Assembly: GCA_937890525.1 (NCBI GenBank) | Contig: CALADI010000013.1 | Span: forward strand, 1 to 11,601 | Source of the DNA: an uncultured Clostridia bacterium | GTDB lineage: Bacteria > Bacillota > Clostridia > Oscillospirales > Oscillospiraceae | Length of the DNA: 11,601 nt | Reading direction: 5' to 3' | Translations under genes and position numbers: made by a program | Notes under the pieces: generated by a model | What the model saw: the letters and a program-made list of their open reading frames with translations, nothing else | Told to the model about the DNA's origin: nothing | Database searches by the model: none | Part shown: positions 6,674-11,601 of the stretch, piece by piece | Position numbering within the stretch: the stretch's first letter is position 1 | How the letters are laid out: each line of letters begins with the position of its first letter

Positions 6674-8035
6674 TTATTTTCCAACGCAGAATCGTTCAAA
6701 GATCCGGGCGGTGATGTCCTCCCGGACGGTGGCGCCGGTGACTTCGCCCATGGATTCCATGGCAAGCTCCACATCCGTCAGCACGGCGTCCGGGGTGAAG
6801 CCCATCATCAGGGCTTGGATGGCGCTGAGCATGCTCTCGTATGCCCGGCGGATGGCGTCGTATTGCCGGGCATTGGTCAGAATGCTGCCGTCACAGGGGG
6901 CACTTCCGGCGAATTTCAGATCTACCCAGTCGGCAAGCATTTCCATCCCTTCGCCGGTCTTGGCGCTGAAGGGAATGATATCCATAAAGGGCAGATCCAC
7001 AGGACGGATCACCGGCTTCAGGTCGGACTTGTTCAGCAGAACCACCACCTGCTCCAGATCGCAGCACAGCCGGATCACGCTCTGATCTTCTTCGCTGAGG
7101 GGAGCGGAGCTGTCCAGCACCAAGATCACCAGATCGGCATCGGAAAGGGCGTCCATGGAGCGCTGGACTCCCATGGCCTCGATCCGATCCTCGGTGCTGC
7201 GGATGCCGGCGGTGTCGATGAGCCGCAGTACGGTATTGCCCAGACGGACGGATTCCTCCACCGTGTCCCGGGTGGTGCCTGCCACCTCGGTGACGATGAC
7301 CCGCTCGTATCCGGCGAGGGCGTTCAGCAGGCTGCTCTTGCCCACATTGGGCTTGCCCACGATGGCGGCACGGACGCCCCGCTTCAGGATCTGCCCCTGA
7401 CCGTAGGTGTTCAGCAGATCATAGAGGGACTTGGCGTTGGCACGCAGGGTGTCGGTATAGCTGTGCAGGCGGAAATCGTCGATGTCCTCGTCGGGGTAAT
7501 CCAGCACCGCATGGAAGTGGCTGCAAAGGTCGGTCAGATCGTTGTAGATGGGCTCCAGCTTCTTTTGCAGTCTGCCGGTGACCTGACCGGCGGCATTGGC
7601 GGCGGCATCGGCGGTCTCGGCTTCGATGAGGTCGATGACGGCTTCGGCGCTGGTCAGATCCATCCGTCCGTTGAGGAATGCCCGCTTGGTGAACTCTCCG
7701 CGTCCGGCGGGGCGGGCACCATTTCGGTACAGGGCATCCAGACCTGCTGCCAAAACGGCGGGGGAGCCGTGGCAATGAAACTCTACCGTATCCTCGCCGG
7801 TATAGCTGTTGGGACCGGGGGTGAATACGGCCATACATTGATCGATGGTGCGCCCTTGGGCGTCCTGCAATGTGCCCAGCGTCAGCTTTCTGGGGGCGCA
7901 TAGGCTGACGGAGCCGCCGTTTGCCCGGCGGAATACCCGGTCTGCCACAAGGGCACAGCCCTCCCCGGACAGGCGGATGATGCCGATTGCGCTGATTTGA
8001 CTGCCGGTGGATACGGCTGCGATCACATCTGCCAT
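6674..8035 (-). CDS. mnmE: tRNA uridine-5-carboxymethylaminomethyl(34) synthesis GTPase MnmE
   Basis: This 453-aa protein works with MnmG to add the aminomethyl or carboxymethylaminomethyl group to U34 of tRNAs that read split codon boxes. It has the N-terminal formyl-THF-binding domain (1-118, with DVIAAVST and the conserved GRGEFTKRAFLNGRMDL that begins the helical region). The GTPase domain inserted in the helices has GKPNVGKSS (227-235), GTTRD (253-257), DTAG (274-277) and NKSD (335-338). The C-terminal FCVGK carries the conserved Cys450. All key residues are present and the length is normal. It starts 1 nt after the Nudix stop with AAGGAGA inside that gene, implying coupled translation. 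In many Firmicutes mnmE sits with mnmG or with yidC-jag; here it is paired instead with a cysteine desulfurase. Confidence 0.98.
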   Translation of the reverse strand: MADVIAAVSTGSQISAIGIIRLSGEGCALVADRVFRRANGGSVSLCAPRKLTLGTLQDAQGRTIDQCMAVFTPGPNSYTGEDTVEFHCHGSPAVLAAGLDALYRNGARPAGRGEFTKRAFLNGRMDLTSAEAVIDLIEAETADAAANAAGQVTGRLQKKLEPIYNDLTDLCSHFHAVLDYPDEDIDDFRLHSYTDTLRANAKSLYDLLNTYGQGQILKRGVRAAIVGKPNVGKSSLLNALAGYERVIVTEVAGTTRDTVEESVRLGNTVLRLIDTAGIRSTEDRIEAMGVQRSMDALSDADLVILVLDSSAPLSEEDQSVIRLCCDLEQVVVLLNKSDLKPVIRPVDLPFMDIIPFSAKTGEGMEMLADWVDLKFAGSAPCDGSILTNARQYDAIRRAYESMLSAIQALMMGFTPDAVLTDVELAMESMGEVTGATVREDITARIFERFCVGK

Positions 8036-8036
8036 A

Positions 8037-8648
8037 TTATCTCTCCTTTACAAATTCCAGCGGATCGCCTTGGAATGCGATGAAGTGCATCATCATATAG
8101 GCGCACATGACCGCCACATTTTCCTCTTTTAAGATCCTGCGGCACTCGTCCCGGTCAGCCAGAACCACTTGGATGTCCTCGGATGATTCTTGATAGGCGT
8201 TGGTGGGCTCGCCGTCGCAGTAGCCGAAGCACATGGCGCAGCTTTCGTCGGTCATGCCCACGCTGGTGAAGAAGGGGCGCTGATAACAGTCGCCGTCCAT
8301 GGGGCGGAAGTTCAGCCCGGTCTCCTCAAACATTTCCCGGATGCCGGCTTCGGCGGCGGTCTCCCCTTCGTCCAGCAGACCTGCTGGGAACTCGTAGACA
8401 TAGCCGCCGATGGGGTAGCGGTACTGACGGATCAGCACCAGACGATCCTTCTGCTCCCCGTAGACCCCGTACAGGATCACCCCGTCGGGACGGGTGTGGT
8501 GATCCACGGCCTTCAAATGCTGGGGATCTTTGGTGCGGGAGGATACATAATATTTACTGTGCTTTCCACTGCGCTGTACGGTGGAAAACTGATATAGATT
8601 CAGATAGGGGTTGTCGGTCAGCTTCTCGACATGACGAATGCGTTCCAT
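8037..8648 (-). CDS. Nudix hydrolase, ADP-ribose pyrophosphatase-like
   Basis: This 203-aa soluble enzyme probably hydrolyses ADP-ribose or a related nucleotide sugar to AMP and a sugar phosphate. The Nudix box occupies residues 90-112: Gly90, Glu96, then REMFEETGL with metal ligands Glu105, Glu108 and Glu109. The segment before it (RQYRYPIGGYVYEFPAG) is the signature of the ADP-ribose pyrophosphatase branch. A C-terminal ES-EDIQVVL segment follows, as in that family. The start at 8648 has GGAGG 9 nt upstream; an in-frame ATG at 8711 lies upstream of the promoter's -10 and is unlikely. It is first in the minus-strand operon with mnmE and the desulfurase. A metabolic link to tRNA modification is not obvious. 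Confidence 0.9.
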   Translation of the reverse strand: MERIRHVEKLTDNPYLNLYQFSTVQRSGKHSKYYVSSRTKDPQHLKAVDHHTRPDGVILYGVYGEQKDRLVLIRQYRYPIGGYVYEFPAGLLDEGETAAEAGIREMFEETGLNFRPMDGDCYQRPFFTSVGMTDESCAMCFGYCDGEPTNAYQESSEDIQVVLADRDECRRILKEENVAVMCAYMMMHFIAFQGDPLEFVKER

Positions 8649-8682
8649 GGGGATCCCTCCGTTTTGCAATGCTTTACATTTT

Positions 8683-8711
8683 ACTATATCATGCCACGGC
8701 GGGATCCGCAA
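8683..8711 (-). promoter_or_regulatory. Promoter for the Nudix-mnmE-desulfurase operon
   Basis: On the minus strand TATAGT (8688-8683) is preceded by TG one base upstream, an extended -10. A weak -35, TTGCGG (8711-8706), is at 17 bp. Transcription would begin near 8676 with a short leader to the ATG at 8648. No other promoter is evident before mnmE or the desulfurase, which supports one transcript for all three. Confidence 0.6.
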
Positions 8712-8767
8712 TCCCCGGGGGTATATTTCCGGCGGGAATGGGGCACGCTGACCGGGAGGTGACGAAC

Positions 8768-10189
8768 ATGAGCGGGTGCATAACCGACGAAATGATCCGT
8801 GCCGGATTCTCTCAGGCGGGGGACTTTGTCGCCCGGGTGCTGGACTGCGGCGGGAACCGGGTCTTTGCCTATATGATCGATGGATTGGTGTCAGGCTCCG
8901 ATGCTTCCCACTATGTCTTTCAGCCCATGGCGCAGATGGAGCGACAATCCATGGAGGATCTGTACCGCAAGGCCTGCCGGGGCGGTATTTACAATAGTGT
9001 AGCGGATCCCTGCCCGGATCTGAAGACGGTGCAGACCAAACTGGTCAACGGCTTTTGTGTGGTGCTGTTTCCTGGTGTGGGAGCGGTGGCGTTTGAGGTC
9101 AAGACCCCGGAAAAGCGGGGCATCAGCCCGCCGGATGTGGAGAACACGGTGAAAGGCCCCAAGGATGCCTTTACCGAGACGGTGCGTACCAACACCAGCA
9201 TCCTGCGCAGGCATCTGCGGACGCCGGATCTGCGGCTGTACCAGACCACGGTGGGACAGCGAAGCCTGACCATGGTAACGGTGGCGTGGATCGACGGATT
9301 GACCAATCCCAAACTGGTGGAGCGTATGAAAACCAGATTGGCGCAGATCGATGTGGACGGACTGCTATCACCGGCGGCGGTGGAGGAATATGTGACCGGC
9401 AGCCGTAAGACCCCGTTTCCGCTGCTGCAATATACCCAGCGGGGGGATAAATTTGCCGAGGGGCTGCTCACCGGGCGGATCGGGCTTCTGGTGGACGGTC
9501 TGCCCTTGGGCTACCTGCTGCCGGTGGACATCGGATACCTGATGACCAGTCAGGAGGATGAGGGGGTGGATTACCTCAGCGCTTCCTTTATCCGGATTTT
9601 GCGCTATGGCGCGCTGCTGCTGAGCCTGCTGCTGCCGGGGATCTATGTGGCGATGGCGACTTTCCATCAACAGATGATCCCTCTTGCCCTGCTGCGCTCC
9701 ATGATCGAGAGCAAGCAGTCTGTGCCTTTTTCTACGGTAACGGAGGTGGCGGGACTGTTGCTGGCCTTTGAACTGCTCCAACAGGCGGGCATCCATCTGC
9801 CCAAGAGCATTGGTCAGTCGGTGTCCATCATCGGCGGTATCGTGGTGGGGACGGCGGCGGTGGAAGCAAGTTTGATCTCGCCGGCGGCGTTGATCGTGGT
9901 GAGTTTGGCGGGGGTGTGCGGATTTGCCCTGCCCAATCAGGAGCTTGCCGAAGCCTTGCGGCTGTGTCGGCTGGGGATGACGGCGGCTGCCGCGTTTGCG
10001 GGGATGTTCGGCATCGCCGTGGGGTGGCTGCTGCTCCTGCGGCATCTATCTGGGCTGGAGAGCATGGGGCTGCCTTATCTTGCGCCCTTTTCCCAACTGG
10101 AATCCGTGGGCATTCTCAGGACACGGCTGGTACGGAATGAGTTTCGCCCCAAGTACCTCAAACCATTGGATAGGAGGCGGCAGAAATGA
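8768..10189 (+). CDS. Spore germination protein, GerA-family receptor subunit A
   Basis: This 473-aa inner-membrane subunit of a germinant receptor matches GerAA/GerBA/GerKA in length (usually about 480). The N-terminal soluble half carries the family block VENTVKGPKDAFTETVRTNT (124-143), the WIDGLTNPKL block (174-183) and RIGLLVDGLPLGYLLPV (237-253). The membrane half has helices near 278-297, 323-340, 350-370, 372-388 and 402-424. It includes the conserved EVAGLLLAFELLQQAGIHLP and the glycine-rich SIIGGIVVGTAAVEA that match the GerA consensus. The start has GGAGGTGA 5-8 nt upstream. The next gene overlaps by 4 nt (ATGA). Receptors of this type sense nutrients in the dormant spore and trigger ion release. 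Ligand and paralogue cannot be assigned. I could not find a convincing sigma-G promoter upstream. Confidence 0.94.
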   Translation: MSGCITDEMIRAGFSQAGDFVARVLDCGGNRVFAYMIDGLVSGSDASHYVFQPMAQMERQSMEDLYRKACRGGIYNSVADPCPDLKTVQTKLVNGFCVVLFPGVGAVAFEVKTPEKRGISPPDVENTVKGPKDAFTETVRTNTSILRRHLRTPDLRLYQTTVGQRSLTMVTVAWIDGLTNPKLVERMKTRLAQIDVDGLLSPAAVEEYVTGSRKTPFPLLQYTQRGDKFAEGLLTGRIGLLVDGLPLGYLLPVDIGYLMTSQEDEGVDYLSASFIRILRYGALLLSLLLPGIYVAMATFHQQMIPLALLRSMIESKQSVPFSTVTEVAGLLLAFELLQQAGIHLPKSIGQSVSIIGGIVVGTAAVEASLISPAALIVVSLAGVCGFALPNQELAEALRLCRLGMTAAAAFAGMFGIAVGWLLLLRHLSGLESMGLPYLAPFSQLESVGILRTRLVRNEFRPKYLKPLDRRRQK

Positions 10190-10644
10190 AGCGGATGATG
10201 TGGCTCTTGGCGGCGCTGAGCATGGTGCTGCTGATGCGTCTGCCGGGGCAGTCTGCGGATGTGGCAGAATTGGAGCCGGTGGAGACGGTGCTGGTCTGCC
10301 GGCGGGGGAGCGACATCTGCATCACCACGGACACGGGGGCCACAGGTACCGGGGAAAATCTTCCTCTGGCGGTGGAGGATCTGAACCGCCATGCATCGGG
10401 CAGGATCTTTCTGGATACCGCCGACTATCTGCTGGTGGAGGGGGAAGACATCAGCTGGGAGGAACTGTACCCTGTGTTTCGTCCGGGGTGCTGGGTATGC
10501 CGGGCATCGGGGGTGGAGGACTTGGAAGCGGCAGGCGCTTTTTTGAAGATCCACCCGCCGTCCAATACCCTGTTGCAGCTTTGCGCCGAGGAGCGTCAAG
10601 CGGAGTATCTATTACAAAAAAAGGAGGGGTTGGAACTTGTCTAA
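10186..10644 (+). CDS. Short GerC-position protein of the germinant receptor operon (152 aa, no lipobox)
   Basis: This 152-aa exported or membrane-anchored protein begins with a positive N-terminus and hydrophobic core (MKRMMWLLAALSMVLLM), with a plausible signal-peptidase site near residue 24 (GQSA). The rest (VAELEPVETVLV, then ITTDTGATGTGENLPLAVEDL, then GRIFLDTADYLLVEGE) looks like the first domain of Ger(x)C proteins. Canonical GerC lipoproteins are about 370-400 aa, with a lipobox Cys and further domains. Here there is no Cys in the signal region, and the protein stops after roughly one domain. The gene is intact and well placed: AGGAGG 8 nt before the ATG, a 4-nt overlap with subunit A and an 8-nt overlap with the permease, so it is not an obvious pseudogene. 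The role as subunit C rests mainly on position and is inference. Confidence 0.72.
   Translation: MKRMMWLLAALSMVLLMRLPGQSADVAELEPVETVLVCRRGSDICITTDTGATGTGENLPLAVEDLNRHASGRIFLDTADYLLVEGEDISWEELYPVFRPGCWVCRASGVEDLEAAGAFLKIHPPSNTLLQLCAEERQAEYLLQKKEGLELV
10621..10627 (+). promoter_or_regulatory. Ribosome binding site supporting the TTG start of the permease gene
   Basis: AAGGAGG lies 9 nt before TTG at 10637. The first in-frame ATG, at 10652, would be 24 nt away, too far for this site. The TTG start therefore looks real and is embedded in the end of the preceding gene. Confidence 0.65.
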
Positions 10645-11554
10645 TGAAAAAATGGAAGCAGGCGCAGGCAGGGGATGGCTATTGGCTGCCATGGCGGCCC
10701 CGCTGGCTCACGCTTCCGGGGCGGGATGGCTGGTGGCAGGGGTGCTGGCAGGGATCGCGCTGCCGCTGACCCGCCGCATTGGAAATGGTTGGGAGAGAAT
10801 GGGCAAACCGATGCTCTTTGCACAGTTGGTGTGGATGAGCGTGATGCTGGGGATCCTGCTGCAAAGTGTTGGGAATTATTGGCCCGCACCAAGAGCCTAT
10901 GTGGTTGCTCTGACGCTGCTGGTGCTGGCGGCACTTCCCATCAGCCGGGAGCGCAGTGCCAGGATCGGGGCGGTGCTGCTGTGGGCGGTGGCGCTGCTGT
11001 TTGTGCCCATCGGACTGTGTGCTTTGGGAGAGATCCAACCCCGGCTTTTGCTGCCCCGGTGGGACGATTGGGCTTGGGTAATGGTTCCTGGGTTGCTGAT
11101 GCCGGGCTTGTACGGATTGGTGCAGGAAGACAATGAGGGAATAAAAAAGAAAACATTGCTGGCGGCGGGGATCTTTGCCGCTGCTATGGGTATTCTGACG
11201 CAGGGAATGGTCGGAGAGCGAATCAGCCAAATGGAACCTGCGCCTCTACATGTGGCAGCACAGACGATGCGGCTGGGTGGACTGAGCCGGTTTGAGGTGA
11301 TCGTCTCCATGGCAATGACATTGAGTTACTATGCCACGGCAAGCTACATGATGGAATGTGCCAAAGCAGCGGGCACTCGTCTGGGCATTACCGGCAATGG
11401 GCTTGCGTGGTGCGTTGCTACGGTATCGGGAGCATCGCTGCTGTGGCTCAAAGACGGAGCACAGATATGGGCGGCAGGGTGCGTGATCGCATGGTGTATC
11501 CTGCCAATTCTGTACGGAAAAAGAAAGTTGAAAAAAGACGAAAATAGTGCTTGA
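10637..11554 (+). CDS. Spore germination permease-like subunit B (GerAB family, short form)
   Basis: This 305-aa very hydrophobic protein has about nine predicted membrane segments: near 13-44 (one or two), 57-77, 86-101, 108-131, 143-162, 172-192, 218-238, 253-270 and 276-293. GerAB-type spore permeases of the APC superfamily are usually about 360 aa with ten helices, so this one is short. The best family cue is the segment LSRFEVIVSMAMTLSYYATA (216-235), resembling the (I/L)-x-R-(L/F/M)-(E/D) plus following helix of GerAB proteins. Family membership is supported by position as third gene of an A-C-B operon. It starts at TTG, overlapping the previous gene by 8 nt, which suggests translational coupling. 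It would act in the spore inner membrane as the ligand-binding transporter-like subunit. The stop TGA lies inside the -35 box of the next promoter. Confidence 0.75.
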   Translation: MSNEKMEAGAGRGWLLAAMAAPLAHASGAGWLVAGVLAGIALPLTRRIGNGWERMGKPMLFAQLVWMSVMLGILLQSVGNYWPAPRAYVVALTLLVLAALPISRERSARIGAVLLWAVALLFVPIGLCALGEIQPRLLLPRWDDWAWVMVPGLLMPGLYGLVQEDNEGIKKKTLLAAGIFAAAMGILTQGMVGERISQMEPAPLHVAAQTMRLGGLSRFEVIVSMAMTLSYYATASYMMECAKAAGTRLGITGNGLAWCVATVSGASLLWLKDGAQIWAAGCVIAWCILPILYGKRKLKKDENSA

Positions 11555-11579
11555 CAAATGGAAGAGGGCGTGGTAAGAT
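11551..11579 (+). promoter_or_regulatory. Strong outward promoter overlapping the permease stop codon
   Basis: TTGACA (11551-11556, perfect) and TAAGAT (11574-11579) are separated by 17 bp, with TG one base before the -10 (extended -10). A-rich tracts at about 11517-11545 lie just upstream, where an UP element would be. The -35 contains the TGA stop of the permease gene. The transcript leaves the window. This strength and layout would suit a stable RNA operon, but no RNA gene is visible in the 22 bases that remain. Confidence 0.75.
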
Positions 11580-11586
11580 ATCTGAG

Positions 11587-11600
11587 CGCTCGAGAGAGCG
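11587..11600 (+). other. Short leader hairpin with GAGA (GNRA) loop
   Basis: CGCTC (11587-11591) pairs with GAGCG (11596-11600) around GAGA. It begins at the expected transcription start of the outward promoter, so it would be the 5' end of the next transcript. Only five base pairs are visible and the window ends here, so its role is open. Confidence 0.35.
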
Positions 11601-11601
11601 G

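Noticed and set aside
6326..7903. 525-codon plus-strand open frame opposite mnmE
   Set aside because: Gly/His-rich shadow of a well-conserved GTPase gene; no ribosome binding site or known domain.
4934..8648. Two Nudix genes near each other as a possible paired defence or nucleotide-sanitising system
   Set aside because: They belong to different Nudix branches, lie on opposite strands in separate transcripts, and are separated by mnmE and a desulfurase; there is no sign of a joint system.
8664..8692. Plus-strand TTGCAA, 17 bp, TATCAT upstream of the germination operon
   Set aside because: Both boxes are moderate and overlap the better minus-strand promoter; germination operons are normally read by sigma-G in the forespore, so a sigma-A assignment is unsupported.
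8721..8750. Possible sigma-G promoter (GTATA, then CACGCTG after 18 bp) before the germination operon
   Set aside because: The -10 matches poorly and would start transcription inside the ribosome binding site of the A subunit, so it is not credible.
1..11601. Search for CRISPR arrays, retron-like RNAs, IS ends, phage genes, toxin-antitoxin pairs
   Set aside because: No spaced direct repeats, transposase, integrase, reverse transcriptase or small toxin-antitoxin pair is visible on either strand; the window reads as ordinary chromosome.

Overview
The window is GC-rich DNA with closely packed genes, strong AGGAGG ribosome binding sites and sigma-A-type promoters. It also carries an endospore germination-receptor operon. 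Together these point to a spore-forming, GC-rich member of the Clostridia, probably an Oscillospiraceae-like gut bacterium; that taxonomic placement is inference. No phage, IS, CRISPR, tRNA or rRNA sequence is visible inside the window. The gene order is ordinary chromosome, and I do not see a wholly new multi-gene system. The points most worth attention are regulatory layouts and a reduced form of a known receptor.

Left block (1-4505): a minus-strand MerR-family regulator with a C-terminal effector-binding-like domain is divergent from a two-gene operon encoding a heterodimeric ABC exporter. The 91-bp gap between them holds two overlapping, opposed promoters. The exporter promoter has the 19-bp spacer typical of MerR-activated promoters, with a dyad inside it. 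The two ABC subunits carry complementary defects: one has Asp at the catalytic Glu and Gln at the H-loop His, and the other has a broken LSGGQ. This predicts one working and one degenerate ATP site. The block is flanked by hairpins.

Middle block (4513-5510): a small acidic DUF1292/YrzB-like protein (minus) and a Nudix hydrolase (plus) diverge from two well-formed promoters. Each gene ends in a rho-independent terminator shared with its convergent neighbour.

Minus-strand operon (5516-8711): read right to left, this is an ADP-ribose-pyrophosphatase-like Nudix hydrolase, the tRNA-modification GTPase MnmE and a NifS/IscS-type cysteine desulfurase, tightly spaced behind one extended -10 promoter. 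Both MnmE and a desulfurase can feed modification of the wobble uridine of tRNA (mnm5s2U34), so the pairing makes functional sense.

Right block (8768-11554): a plus-strand operon of three overlapping genes encodes a spore germinant receptor in the order A-C-B. The A subunit is full length. The C-position protein is only 152 aa, with a signal peptide but no lipobox Cys. The B-like permease is 305 aa and starts at TTG. Immediately after, a strong promoter (TTGACA, 17 bp, TAAGAT with TG extension) overlaps the stop codon of the B gene and fires out of the window. A short hairpin with a GNRA-type loop follows it.
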